A stretch of 64,000 nucleotides of DNA from Panacagrimonas perspica (GCF_004364935.1 NZ_SOBT01000008.1:124001-188000), one strand, 5' to 3'. Shown: positions 33,735-46,439, counted from the stretch's first letter. Translations and numbers: made by a program. The notes: a model not told the origin generated them from the sequence alone.

Positions 33735-36671
33735 TCAGCCGTTCCGAAGATCGAGCACCGGCAGCTTCGGCTTGCTCCCGATGATCTGCGTGAGCACATG
33801 GGTCAGTGTCACGACGTCGTTGTCGAACGCGCCGTGCCACGGTGGTTCGGTCTTCAACGCCTGGCCGGCAGCATCGACGCGCGTGATCACCGGCGCATCG
33901 TGGATCACGATGCGGGGATGCGCGCCGTTCTTGTCCAGCGGCCACTCCTGCTGCAGCCGGTTGAGCGAGTGCAGCGTGTCGGCCAGCCCGTTCCAGCGCC
34001 CGTTGCTGCGGCGATCGAAGCTGCGCGCCAGACCGAGGATCGGCGTCTGCCGGTCGGCCTCGAGCGCGTTGGCCACCAGGAATAGCAGCGACTTGCCGTA
34101 CGCCGACGACACCTTGTCCGCCAGTTCGGCGCGATCGCTGAGCAGGTGCAGCCAGGTGATGTCGGACCAGGGTTCGTAGATGTCGTTGGCGAAGGCCACG
34201 GTGCAGGCCGGCGCGTAGAGATGGATGCTCGTCGGCTTCAGCTCCTTGCCCTTCTCGAGCCGGCGGATCAGATGGCCGAGCAGGATCGAGCCGGCGGAGT
34301 GGCCGACCAGGTGCAGTTCGAGCGTCGACGGGCAGCGCTTCACGAGGTCTTCCAGGGCGCGTGCGAGCAGGTCCAGGCCGTGGCGTTCCTGCGCGGAACG
34401 CCGCGCGTTCTCCTTCATCTCGCTCCACAGCGCGCGGACCGGGCCGCGCGCGACGTTCTCGACAGCGGCGTCGCGCGCCTCGCGCAGCTTGTCGCCCATG
34501 CCGCCGGCGCGAGGCGTGCCCTCCCGCGCGAGCTTGTTCCACGCGTCCTCGAGGATGTGCTCGTGGGTTTCGAAACCGCCGGTCTTCCAGGCCAGGACCA
34601 GCGGGTAGAGACCGTTGCCGAGGAAGTACGGCGCCAGCGTCGCGGTCTTGCGCTGCGCGTCTTCGAGACTCGTCAGGCCACCGTGGGCGTACAGCACCAG
34701 CTTCCACGGCTTGCCGGCGGGCGTGTTCTGCGCGAACCACGCGGCCGGCAGTTCACCGGCCTGTCCGCCCAGCGTGCGCAGCCGCTCGTCGCCGGCGTAG
34801 AAACTGTCGACGCGGCCGTCGTTGCCCATCTGCACGGTGTAGCGGCGCGCATCGAGCGAACCGGCGCTGGCCGTGCCGTCGCCGGCATCGCTGAAGCGCC
34901 GCAGGTTGACCTCGCGTGGCAGCACGCCCGGCACGCCGAGCGACAGCACCCAGGCATCCATCGCGTTCTCGAGCCAGTCGGTGTAGCGGATGCGGGCGAA
35001 GCCGTTGGCGCCCCAATCCGCTTCCCAGGAGTTCTGCAGGATGAAACCGTCGCGGTCGAAACCGACCAGCGCGAAGGCATGTCCATTGCCGTCGTGCGCC
35101 GAAGGCCACTGCAGCGTCGGCAGCTTCGCGAGCTTGAATTTCGCGTCGATGGTCCTGGTCGGCAGGCTCGCCCAGCCGGCGTGCGTGCGCGTGGAGACGA
35201 ACACCGCGCCGGCCTCGACGATCGCGGCCTGCAGGTCGGCGATCACCTTGGTGTCGACGCGGTAGTAGACGCCCAGCGTGACCTCGCGTGCGCGCTCGGC
35301 CCAGTCGGCCACCGGCTGCGTCGGACGACTCGGTTCGTAGGGCCAGTGCGCCTCGCTGCAGACGCCGTTCTGGTGGAAGCCGCGGATCGCGCCGCGACAT
35401 GACGAGCCCTCGTAGTCCTCGCCTTCGTATTCGTCGTAGCGGCGCGACATCTCGTAGAGCATGCGCGGGCTCACCGATTCGAACTTGCGCGCCGGTGCGC
35501 CGGCCAGCACCCAGCGCTGGAAGTTGACGACGCAGGCCAGGCCAAAGCCGGTGCAGGAGCATTCGCTGCCCTGGTGTCGCAGCAGCCCGGTGCGCTTCAC
35601 GTAGTGCACGAGGTGGCGCGCGAGCTGGTCCGGCGGCGGGTATTCGAACGGCAGCGGACTGACGCGGGGCTGGTAGGGACGGTCACGCAGGTCGAGCGGA
35701 TCGGGCTTGGCGCGCAGGCGGTGCGTCGTCTTCGCGGCCGCCGGCTGGGTCTTCGGTGCGCGCTTGCGCTTGCTCGCACCGGCGCGCGGCGTGGTTGCTG
35801 CGACGTTATCGAGCGCGGCCATGCCCAGGCCGTAGGCCTCGCTGTAGCGATCGAGTCCGTGGCTGCCGCCGTTCACGACGCGGCGTGCGGCGCGAAAGTC
35901 CGGCGGCGTGCTGCGCAGGCTCGCGAGCAGCTTGTCGGCCTTGGCCGCGATGAATTCCGCCAGCAGGCTGGCCGCCACCTCCGGGCTGTTCGCCAGTTCG
36001 AACTGCGCCAGCAGGTCGACGCCGACGAGCTTGCCGAAGCGCTGGTAGTTGCTGCGCCCGGTGAGCTGGATGAAACCGCGGCCGCAGTAGTTCTGCGCAT
36101 CGGACAGGCTCTGGTTGCCCAGCGTCTTGCCCAGCTTCGTGTAGTAGAGGCCGAACGGCGCCTGGCCGGGTTCGGTGTTGTACTTCGAACGGCCCTCGGT
36201 GAGCGGGATGAAGCCTTCGGTCTCCGCCCGGATCGTCGCGAGCGCCGACAGCACGATCTCAGCCGGCACGCGGCCCGTTTTCGCGCCGGGCGCGACCGCG
36301 CGCAGCGCCGCGAGCACGTACGGCAGATAGCGTTCGATGTTCGAGCGCCGCGTGTACGGAAACATCTGCTGCACGACGGCGATGCCCAGGCCCGGCGGCA
36401 GCGCCGGCCATCCACGGTCCAGGCCGAGCTCCAAGAGGGTCTGCGGACCGATCACTCCATCGGCGACCAGCCCACGTCGCGACTGCAGTTCACGTACCGC
36501 GGCCACGCACTGCGGGCCGTGGCCGAACGCCGGATCGGTGCACTTGGGGAAGCGCGCGATGTCGGCCCCGAGTTCGCGCTTGAGCGCGGCCTTGACCGCC
36601 TTCAGCGCCGCACTGGCGGGCGCACCGGGAACGATGATGGTCGTGGCCAAGGTCTCTCCCCCCGTTGGCAT
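33735..36671 (-). CDS. Four-domain lytic protein: PG-binding, GH19-like, papain-like protease, lipase-like hydrolase
   Basis: 978 residues. (1) PG_binding_1-like repeat at 50-85 (VRELQSRRGLVADGVIGPQT). (2) GH19/lysozyme-like domain at about 95-290 with RAETEGF (E150, E152) and CGRGFIQLTGRSNY (196-209). (3) C1 papain-like domain at about 320-585: Q367, C373 (GSECSCTGF), H531 (NGHAFALVGF), N547 (QNSWEADWG), all in papain order. (4) Alpha/beta hydrolase at about 650-975 with LYAHGG and GHSAG (S792). A basic Ala/Pro/Lys linker (298-320) separates 2 and 3. No signal peptide. A TTG at 36650 preceded by GGGGGGAGAGA is a likely true start. It may be a secreted effector or bacteriolytic enzyme; the partner and export route are unknown. 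Confidence 0.85.
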   Translation of the reverse strand: MPTGGETLATTIIVPGAPASAALKAVKAALKRELGADIARFPKCTDPAFGHGPQCVAAVRELQSRRGLVADGVIGPQTLLELGLDRGWPALPPGLGIAVVQQMFPYTRRSNIERYLPYVLAALRAVAPGAKTGRVPAEIVLSALATIRAETEGFIPLTEGRSKYNTEPGQAPFGLYYTKLGKTLGNQSLSDAQNYCGRGFIQLTGRSNYQRFGKLVGVDLLAQFELANSPEVAASLLAEFIAAKADKLLASLRSTPPDFRAARRVVNGGSHGLDRYSEAYGLGMAALDNVAATTPRAGASKRKRAPKTQPAAAKTTHRLRAKPDPLDLRDRPYQPRVSPLPFEYPPPDQLARHLVHYVKRTGLLRHQGSECSCTGFGLACVVNFQRWVLAGAPARKFESVSPRMLYEMSRRYDEYEGEDYEGSSCRGAIRGFHQNGVCSEAHWPYEPSRPTQPVADWAERAREVTLGVYYRVDTKVIADLQAAIVEAGAVFVSTRTHAGWASLPTRTIDAKFKLAKLPTLQWPSAHDGNGHAFALVGFDRDGFILQNSWEADWGANGFARIRYTDWLENAMDAWVLSLGVPGVLPREVNLRRFSDAGDGTASAGSLDARRYTVQMGNDGRVDSFYAGDERLRTLGGQAGELPAAWFAQNTPAGKPWKLVLYAHGGLTSLEDAQRKTATLAPYFLGNGLYPLVLAWKTGGFETHEHILEDAWNKLAREGTPRAGGMGDKLREARDAAVENVARGPVRALWSEMKENARRSAQERHGLDLLARALEDLVKRCPSTLELHLVGHSAGSILLGHLIRRLEKGKELKPTSIHLYAPACTVAFANDIYEPWSDITWLHLLSDRAELADKVSSAYGKSLLFLVANALEADRQTPILGLARSFDRRSNGRWNGLADTLHSLNRLQQEWPLDKNGAHPRIVIHDAPVITRVDAAGQALKTEPPWHGAFDNDVVTLTHVLTQIIGSKPKLPVLDLRNG

Positions 36672-36774
36672 TGAGGGTCAGAGACTCCGGCTGTGCGCGG
36701 CTCAGGTCAATCGGCCGGCGTGCGCGGGGTCACGTGAGGCTTCGGGGGTGGAGACTTTCGAAGGGCCGACAATT

Positions 36775-36941
36775 ACCGCAAAGGCGCAAAGGGAAAAGAA
36801 AGGACGCAAAGGTAAGGAATTGAAGCGAGTGGCTACCGCAACGCGGAGATGCGGATCGAATCAAGATGACCAGCGGTGCGTGCTTTTCCTTCTTCGCCGT
36901 TTTTCTTTGCGTCCTTTCTTTTCCCTTTGCGCCTTTGCGGT
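36775..36941. repeat. perfect 37-bp inverted repeat (GCAAAGGCGCAAAGG type)
   Basis: Arms 36775-36811 and 36905-36941 are exact reverse complements (37/37), starting ACCGCAAAGGCGCAAAGGG. They flank 93 bp. The purine/pyrimidine bias of each arm is strong. It lies between the four-domain gene start and the murA stop, both on the minus strand. Confidence 0.88.
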
Positions 36942-36964
36942 GAAATGGCCTCGATGCGAGGAAG

Positions 36965-38589
<1,625 letters not shown>

Positions 38590-38652
38590 CGCATCGTCCT
38601 CAGAAGGCGGCGGATTGTAGGGGGCCGGGCGTATCCGTGGCGGTTCCGCCGA

Positions 38653-39420
38653 TCAGTTGCGCAGCCGGTAGCCGCGGCCGAGCAGGAACAGGCAGAACGC
38701 CGACGTGGCCAGGAAGAACCCGCCGCTCCAGGCCAGGCTCATCGCCGGCGACACGTCCGCGTGGCCGAAGAAGCCGTAGCGGAAGCCGTCGATCATGTAG
38801 AAGAACGGATTCACGTGCGACACGGTGTACCAGAGCGGCGGCAGCGAGTGCACCGAGTAGAACACGCCCGAGAGGAACGACAGCGGCGTGATGAAGAAAT
38901 TGGTGAACGTGGCGATGTGGTCGAACTTCTGCGCCAGGATCGCCGCGATCAGCCCGAGCACCGCAAGGCTGCCGCCAGCGAGCAGGAAGTGCGCGATGGC
39001 CACCAGCGGCGCCTCGAACGGCAAATGCACGAACGGTGCGGTGACGACGAGCATCGTGATCGCCACCAGGGTCACGCGGAACAGCGCGGCGAGCACGTAC
39101 GCGCCGAACCATTCGAACGCGCCCAGCGGCGACATCAGCAGGAACACGATGTTGCCCATCATCTTGCTCTGGATCAGCGACGAGCTCGTGTTGGCGAAGG
39201 CGTTCTGCAGCACCGCCATCATGATCAGGCCCGGCAGCAGGAACTGCGTGTAGCTGATGCCCTCGTAGGCGGAGGGGCGGCTGCCCATCGCCTGCGCGAA
39301 CACCAGCAGGTAGAGCACCGCGGTGATCACCGGGGCGGTCACGGTCTGGGCCAGAACGGACCAGAAACGCATGACTTCTTTCTTCAGCAGGGTCCGGAAA
39401 CCCAGGGTATTGGCGGACAT
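38653..39420 (-). CDS. ABC-2 transporter permease (YadH-like)
   Basis: 255 residues from ATG 39420 (MSANTLGF). Six membrane helices and the ABC-2 signature region (SPLGAFEWFGAYVLAAL, FISGVFYSV-like FLSGVFYSVHSLPP). It forms a homodimer with the ATPase encoded at 40927-41841; the phospholipase D gene lies between them. 14 nt after the phospholipase D stop, so one operon. Substrate not known for YadGH-type exporters. Confidence 0.9.
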   Translation of the reverse strand: MSANTLGFRTLLKKEVMRFWSVLAQTVTAPVITAVLYLLVFAQAMGSRPSAYEGISYTQFLLPGLIMMAVLQNAFANTSSSLIQSKMMGNIVFLLMSPLGAFEWFGAYVLAALFRVTLVAITMLVVTAPFVHLPFEAPLVAIAHFLLAGGSLAVLGLIAAILAQKFDHIATFTNFFITPLSFLSGVFYSVHSLPPLWYTVSHVNPFFYMIDGFRYGFFGHADVSPAMSLAWSGGFFLATSAFCLFLLGRGYRLRN

Positions 39421-40926
39421 CGTTCGTTCGGGGATCAGATCCAGTACTTCACGGCGGCGGCGCCGGATTCCTTGAGGCGGTCGAGCCAGGGACGCTGCTG
39501 CCATTGCTCCAGCGTGACCTGCGTGGAATGCGACAAGTCCTGCTCGAACAGCGTCTCCATCTCGCCGCCGAAGGCGCGGCCCATGACGATGGCGTTGGCC
39601 TCGTCGTTGTGGATGAAGCTGCGGAAGTCGAGATTGCTCGAGCCCACCGTCGACCATACCCCGTCGATGACGGCGGTCTTGGCGTGGATCATCACCGGCT
39701 CGTATTCGTAGAGTTTGACGCCGGCCTTGAGCAGGCGCTTGTAGTAGTGGCGCGCCGCCAGCGGCAGCAGGCCCACGTCCGACTGTCCGGGCACGATCAG
39801 GCGGACGTCGACGTTGCGCTTCGCCGCTTCGCCCAGCAGATCGACGAAGTCGTCGTCGGGCGCGAAGTAGGCCTGCGTCAGCCAGACGCGCTTCCTCGAT
39901 TCCTGGATGGCCGAGAAGTACGACAGGTAGATGGGGTTGGATCGTTTGCGCTTGCGCAGCAGCTTGTTGACGAGTTCCTGCGGCACGCCGAGTGCGAGCC
40001 CGAGAAAGTCGGCGCCTTCGTTGCTCACCACGCGCATCAGGTTGTCGCCGCGCGGCGGATTGGCCGGCCAGTATTCTGGCGAGACTTGGATCTGACCTTT
40101 GCCGCTTTCCCAGGCGCGCAGGAATTCGCGCTGGAATTCGGCGACGGCCGGCCCTTCGACCTGGATGTGGGTGTCGCGCCAGCCGAGGTGAGGCGACGGA
40201 CGACCCTTGCCGCCGCTGCCCGAACTGCTGCCGCCGGAGGAACCGCGCGAGCCGGAACTGGCGGTGGCAGCGCTGCCCGGCGAGGACTCGGAATACTCGT
40301 CCATGATGTTGACGCCGCCGGTGAAGGCGACGCGCCCGTCGACGACCAGCAGCTTGCGATGGCTGCGGCGGTTGAGGCGCCAGACGCGCGGCTCCTTGAG
40401 CGGGTTGACGCTGTTGATCTCTTCGATCTCGACGCCCTCCTTGCGCAGTTCATCGCGGTACTTCGCGCCCGCGCCGAGCGCGCCCACGCCGTCGAACATC
40501 AGGCGCACCTTCACGCCGGCGCGCGCCCGCTCGGCCAGTGCCTCGGCGTACTCCTGGCCGATCTTCTCGTCGGTCAGGATGTAGACCTCGAGGTGAACGT
40601 GGTGCTTGGCGCTGCGGATGGCCTCGAGCTGCGCGGTGTGCGTGGCCGGACCATCGATCAGCAGGTGCACCGAGTTGCCGGCCACCATCGGTCGGCGCGT
40701 CACCACGGTCTCGAGGCCGCCGACGCGCCGCGCGAAGTCGAGCGCCGCGGGGTCGTCGCCCACCGCCTGGCGCAGCGCGGATTCGGCCGAGGGCGGCTCG
40801 CAGCCGGGCGCCACGGTACGGATCCACTCGACGCCCTCGGTCGGGATGTTGTCCGCGTTGGGCAGCGAGGCACAGCCTGCGATGCAGGCCGCCGCCAGTG
40901 CGAAACCGACGAGGCGAATCCCGCGG

Positions 40927-41841
<915 letters not shown>

Positions 41842-41892
41842 GGGCCGCGGATTATACGGACCCGCGGACCGTCGCTGGCTCGATCGACAACC

Positions 41893-41959
41893 GTAGCCCG
41901 GGCGAAGCCCGGGCTTCCCCTCGAACACGGAGCGCAACCCCGGGCTTCGCCCGGGCTAC
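41893..41959. repeat. GTAGCCCGG palindromic element, copy 10
   Basis: Perfect arms with core GAAGC/GCTTC. Between the ABC operon start and the cyclase stop, both minus strand. Confidence 0.87.
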
Positions 41960-41969
41960 GGGGCTGTCC

Positions 41970-43328
41970 CTAGATGCCGGCCGAAGGCAGCGTGACCGGC
42001 ACCGGCGCGCATGGATCGGCGATCGCCGGTTCGCGCTCGCAGATGGCCTCGAAGACCGGCACCGGCTCGGTGACGCCCTTGAACACGGCGCGGCCGCGGG
42101 GACGGCAGGCGAAGAAGCGATGCACCAGCGTCCAGGTGCTCTCGTGCATCAGCACGTGGCCGGGCTCGCAGGCGGACTGGATGCGCTCGGCGAGGTTGGT
42201 CTGCAGGCCGATGCACGAATACAGCTTGCGCCCCGGCGGCCCGAAGTCGCCGACGCTGGCCTCGCCGGTATTGATGCCGATGCGCAGCCGGAACGGCCGC
42301 GACCAGCCGTGCTCCTGCCACAGCGCCGCGAGCTGCTGGGCGCGCTGCTGCATTTCCAGCGACATGCGCACCGCGCGCAGCGCATGGTCGCGATCGTTGG
42401 TGACGTTGGGCGCGCCGAAGAACACCAGCAGGCCGTCGCCGATGATCTGGTTGACGGTGGCGCCGTGGCGGTCGGCGATGGCCATCATCTCCTCGAGATA
42501 GCGATTGAGGACGCAGTCGAGCACCTCGCCGGACAAGGCTTCCGAAGCGGCCGTATAGCCCTCGATGTCGATGAACACGATGCTCAGGCGTCGACGCCGG
42601 GGTTTCGAAGCCTCTTCATAGGCGCCGGCCAGGATCTGGTCGGCCAACTGCGCCGGCACGTAGCGCCGGATCAGCCGGTTGGCTTCGGTGATCGCGGCGC
42701 CCGCCTCGCGCAGGCGCTGATCCTGCAGGCGCCGGCTGGCCAGGAACAGCACGCACAGCGACAGGCAGACCGACAGCAGCAGCAGGATGTGGAACAGCAC
42801 GGTGCCGAACCAGACGCCGCTGCTCTGCGAGTCCAGCGTGCGGTCGCGCAGCAAGGGCGCATGCGGCAGCACCCCGTAGGCCTCGAGCACGCCGACCACG
42901 ACGATCAGTCCGCTCATCACCGCCATGCCGCAGAAGCCGAGGCGCTCGTCCAGGCACAGCGTCCACAGGATCACCAGCGCCGGGAACACCGCGACCATCG
43001 GCGAGCTCATGATGCCGAACAGCTGCAGCAGTCCGACCATGAAGATCGACTGCACCACGACGAAAAGATAGGCGGCGCGCCGGCCCTCGCGTCCGGCGCG
43101 GGCCTCGGCGATCGCGGGCAGCGTGCTCAGCACCTGGAAGACCGTCCAGATCGCGATGTAGCCGCTGATCATCCCGACGCGCATCACCGAGTGTTCGGCG
43201 AACGCGTGGGCGACCGCGTTGACGACCCCCGCCAGGGGTGTGACCGCCACGCCCAGCATGCCCAGCAGCACGATCTTCCGGCTGACCGGCCAGGCGACAT
43301 ATGAGCTGAAGCGGTCGATTAACTGCAT
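41970..43328 (-). CDS. Membrane class III adenylate/guanylate cyclase
   Basis: 452 residues from ATG 43328 (MQLIDRF). Six hydrophobic segments (about 18-198) form a membrane region, a short coiled linker follows, and the catalytic domain spans about 245-430. Metal-binding aspartates D254 (FIDIEGYT) and D298 (IGDGLLVFFG) are both present. It probably makes cAMP, which would feed a CRP/Clp regulator; CRP-like sites occur at 4205 and 46424. Divergent from the kinase gene. Confidence 0.92.
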   Translation of the reverse strand: MQLIDRFSSYVAWPVSRKIVLLGMLGVAVTPLAGVVNAVAHAFAEHSVMRVGMISGYIAIWTVFQVLSTLPAIAEARAGREGRRAAYLFVVVQSIFMVGLLQLFGIMSSPMVAVFPALVILWTLCLDERLGFCGMAVMSGLIVVVGVLEAYGVLPHAPLLRDRTLDSQSSGVWFGTVLFHILLLLSVCLSLCVLFLASRRLQDQRLREAGAAITEANRLIRRYVPAQLADQILAGAYEEASKPRRRRLSIVFIDIEGYTAASEALSGEVLDCVLNRYLEEMMAIADRHGATVNQIIGDGLLVFFGAPNVTNDRDHALRAVRMSLEMQQRAQQLAALWQEHGWSRPFRLRIGINTGEASVGDFGPPGRKLYSCIGLQTNLAERIQSACEPGHVLMHESTWTLVHRFFACRPRGRAVFKGVTEPVPVFEAICEREPAIADPCAPVPVTLPSAGI

Positions 43329-43511
43329 GCCCGGACTGTACGCCAGTGCAGGCTGCAACGAAGATAGATTGCGGGGTCCGCGGCGGTGCTTCGCGCAGGC
43401 CAGCGGGACGTGCGTCACACCAGCGGGTCGGGAGAGGAGATTGGGCCGCAAACCACATCTGCTGCAGCGAGCGCCGGGCTGGCCGCGAAAGCTTCCGGTG
43501 GAGGATGACTG

Positions 43512-46364
43512 ATGGCGCGCTCGGGCCCCATCACCGCGCAGCAGTGGGCACAGGTCCAGCGCCTGCTCGACGAACTCGAGCTGCTGCCCCGGATCGAGCG
43601 GCGCGAGGCGCTGGCAACGCGCGAAATACTCGACGCGAGGGTACGGATCGAAGTCGAAGGACTGCTCGAAGCCGAATTGGGCAGCGACGGCTTTCTCGAA
43701 GACTCGCCCTGGCAGGAACCGCCGACACGGACGGCGGCCCCCGCGCTGCCGCCGGGAACCGTGCTGGGATCGTTTCGCGTCGAGGACCTCATCGGTCGCG
43801 GCGGCATGGCCGAGGTCTACCGCGCCCAGCGCATCGGCGACTTCGAGCAACGCGTCGCCATCAAGCTGATTTCCGGCAGCGCCAGCAAGCAGCTCGACGC
43901 CTTCCAGCGCGAGCGCCGGATCCTCGCCACGCTCGAGCACACCGGCATCTCGCGCATCGTCGACGGTGGGATCACCGACGGTGGCCGCTCCTACATGGTG
44001 ATGGAGTACGTCGAGGGCACCGACCTGATCCGCCACGCGCAGGAGCGTGGGCTGGGCCTGTCGGCGCGACTGGACCTGTTCCGGCAGGTCTGCGAGGCGG
44101 TCTCGTTCGCGCACCGTCACCTGGTCATCCATCGCGATCTCAAGCCCGGCAACATCCGCGTGACCCCTGAAGGGCAGGTCAAGCTGCTGGATTTCGGCGT
44201 CGCCAAACTGCTGCTGCCCGAAGGTCGCACCGAGGACTTCGAGACTGCGACGATCCTGACGCCGGAGTTCGCGGCGCCCGAGCAGCTCTACGGTCTGCCG
44301 GTCACGACCGCGGCCGACGTCTACGCGCTCGGTGCGGTGCTGTTCCACCTGCTGTGCGGCGTGCCGCCGTTCCGCACCGAGGGACGCGCGATGCACCTGG
44401 TGATCGACCAGATGCTGCGCAGCGAAGTGCCGCAGCCGAGCAGCGTGGCGGCACAGCAGGCTGAGCCGCCGATTCCGCCGCGGCTGCTGCGCGGCGATCT
44501 GGATGCGATCGTCGCCCGCGCCACGCGCAAGAAGCCGGCGGATCGTTATCCGACGGTCGATGAACTGTGGGCCGACCTCGCGCGCTATCTGGCGCATCTG
44601 CCGGTCGCCGCTCGCCGTGGCAACACGCTCTACGAGATCAGCCGCAGCCTGCGTCGCCATCGGGTCGCGGTGCTGGCAAGTGCGGCGATCGCACTGGCCG
44701 TCATCGGTGGATTGGTCAGCACGATGTGGCAGGCGCGCGTGGCGATGCGCGCGGAACGCGAAGCGGTGGCGCAGGGTGACCGCACCCGGCGCATCAAGAA
44801 TTTCTTCGTCGCGACCTTCGCCGGCGCCAGTGCCCTGCATCGCAAGGACGGCACGCCGGCGACGCTGGACGATGCGCTGGACGATGCCTTGCGGCGGATC
44901 GAGACCGAGCAGGGCGACGACCCGCGACTGCAGGCCGACCTGTATTCGGATTTCGGCGAGATCCGTGTCGGGCAGGGCGACATCCACGGCGCCAAGACGC
45001 TTTTCGAGCGGGCGCTGGCGATCCACGAGAAGGTGCTGGAGTACGACGACCCGGCGCTGGCCAACTCGCTGCAGAACCGGGGCGTGATCGAGACCTACCT
45101 GGGCGAGACCGAAGCCGCGATGCCCTATCTGAAGCGCGCCCTGGCGATCCGCGAACAGCATCCCGAGGACGTCGAGGAGCTGATGAGCGCGCGCCTGGCA
45201 CTGGTCACGGCCGAGATGAACGGCGGGCAGTTCCAGTCAGCGATCGATCGCCTGAAGCCAGTGATCGATTTCGGTCGCGATGCCCCCGAGGCGCGCCGCC
45301 AGATGCTCGGCGATGCACTGGTCCGCGCCGCGTATTCGGCGCTCCAGATCGCGCGCCTCGACGACGCCAGGACCTGGGCCGGCGAGGCGCTGGCGCTGTA
45401 CGAGGCGCACTTCGGTCGCAACTCCGCGTTCACGGTGACGCCGCTGCGCCTGCTGGCACGGGTGGCGGCGACGCAGGGGGATGCCAGCGCCGAGTCGGGG
45501 TTGCGTACTCGCGCCCTCGAGGTTGCGCAGAGCAACTACCCGGATGGGCACCCTGATGTCGTGGCGGCCCTGGTCGAACTCGGCTTGCTCGAGCTGCGCA
45601 CCGGCGATCTGCCGTCGGGCGAAAACCATCTGACGGAAGCGATCCGCGTCGCGGACCGTTTGAAGATCGACGACGGCAATCTCGTGCGCGCCCATATCGG
45701 CCTGGTCCGCAGCTCGCTGCGCCGGAATCGCCTGGACGTCGCGCACACGACGGCGGACGACGGTATCGCGCGCTGCCAGGGCGAATCGCTGCGCGACGAG
45801 CAGGCGCTCTGCTCGGCGTTGCGGGGGCTGGCGGCGCGCGTGTCGCTGGCGGCCGGCGAGCGGCCTGCCGACGCGCTGCTGGCCGACGCACAGGGGGCCC
45901 TGAAACGCGTGCTCGAGATCCGGACCCTGGGAAGTGCCGGCAACGACACGGAGTTCGACGTCGCGGACGCGCGGATGGCGGTGGCCGAGATCCTGGCCGC
46001 GGCGGGGCGGCATGCCGAGGCGGTCAAGACGCTGCGCGACGTCGTGGCCACCCGCCGGAAGAGTCCCGGCGGGATCGGAGAGGACATCGACGGCGCCCGT
46101 TGGCGGCTGGCGGCCGAGCTGGCCCAGCTCGGAATCCCGGACGGACTCGTCGAGGCGGAAAAGCTGCTGCGGGCCGAGAAGGCCGGTGACGAGGCCGACC
46201 AGGCGCGTCGCGAACTGGCCTGGGCCGAACTGGAACGTGCGCGGGGGCGCATCGAGGTCGCCAGCGCACACGCCCAGAATGCAGTCCGGGGTTTCGCCGC
46301 GCTGGGCGATGCCGAGGCGCGTTCGCAGGTCCTGGCCGGACAATTCGCGGCGACCTTGCACTGA
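43512..46364 (+). CDS. Membrane Ser/Thr protein kinase with TPR-like sensor
   Basis: 950 residues. Short N-terminal helical region, then a Hanks-type kinase (about 88-355): glycine loop IGRGGMAEVY, K118, HRDLKPGN (207-214), DFG (227-229), APE. One membrane helix (385-406) follows, and a long TPR-rich extracytoplasmic part to the end. This architecture is the PknB-TPR type common next to ECF sigma factors of the STPK-associated group. It lies two genes away from such a factor (47415-47975) and next to another sigma-like gene. Confidence 0.93.
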   Translation: MARSGPITAQQWAQVQRLLDELELLPRIERREALATREILDARVRIEVEGLLEAELGSDGFLEDSPWQEPPTRTAAPALPPGTVLGSFRVEDLIGRGGMAEVYRAQRIGDFEQRVAIKLISGSASKQLDAFQRERRILATLEHTGISRIVDGGITDGGRSYMVMEYVEGTDLIRHAQERGLGLSARLDLFRQVCEAVSFAHRHLVIHRDLKPGNIRVTPEGQVKLLDFGVAKLLLPEGRTEDFETATILTPEFAAPEQLYGLPVTTAADVYALGAVLFHLLCGVPPFRTEGRAMHLVIDQMLRSEVPQPSSVAAQQAEPPIPPRLLRGDLDAIVARATRKKPADRYPTVDELWADLARYLAHLPVAARRGNTLYEISRSLRRHRVAVLASAAIALAVIGGLVSTMWQARVAMRAEREAVAQGDRTRRIKNFFVATFAGASALHRKDGTPATLDDALDDALRRIETEQGDDPRLQADLYSDFGEIRVGQGDIHGAKTLFERALAIHEKVLEYDDPALANSLQNRGVIETYLGETEAAMPYLKRALAIREQHPEDVEELMSARLALVTAEMNGGQFQSAIDRLKPVIDFGRDAPEARRQMLGDALVRAAYSALQIARLDDARTWAGEALALYEAHFGRNSAFTVTPLRLLARVAATQGDASAESGLRTRALEVAQSNYPDGHPDVVAALVELGLLELRTGDLPSGENHLTEAIRVADRLKIDDGNLVRAHIGLVRSSLRRNRLDVAHTTADDGIARCQGESLRDEQALCSALRGLAARVSLAAGERPADALLADAQGALKRVLEIRTLGSAGNDTEFDVADARMAVAEILAAAGRHAEAVKTLRDVVATRRKSPGGIGEDIDGARWRLAAELAQLGIPDGLVEAEKLLRAEKAGDEADQARRELAWAELERARGRIEVASAHAQNAVRGFAALGDAEARSQVLAGQFAATLH

Positions 46365-46423
46365 CCCGCGAGTGGCCCGATCGGGGAACCGACTCACGCG
46401 ATCGGACGATTTCCGGGTGCTTG

Positions 46424-46439
46424 TGTGATCTGGGTCATG
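46424..46439. promoter_or_regulatory. CRP-like site upstream of the sigma-like gene
   Basis: TGTGATCTGGGTCATG agrees at 12 of 16 positions with the ideal CRP core TGTGATCTAGATCACA; the left half site is perfect, the right is weaker. It lies about 100 bp before the start codon. Confidence 0.35.

Noticed and set aside
43329-45161. Minus-strand extension of the cyclase frame under the kinase gene
   Set aside because: Antisense of the kinase; composition is Arg/His/Gln-rich as expected of a GC-skewed shadow frame.
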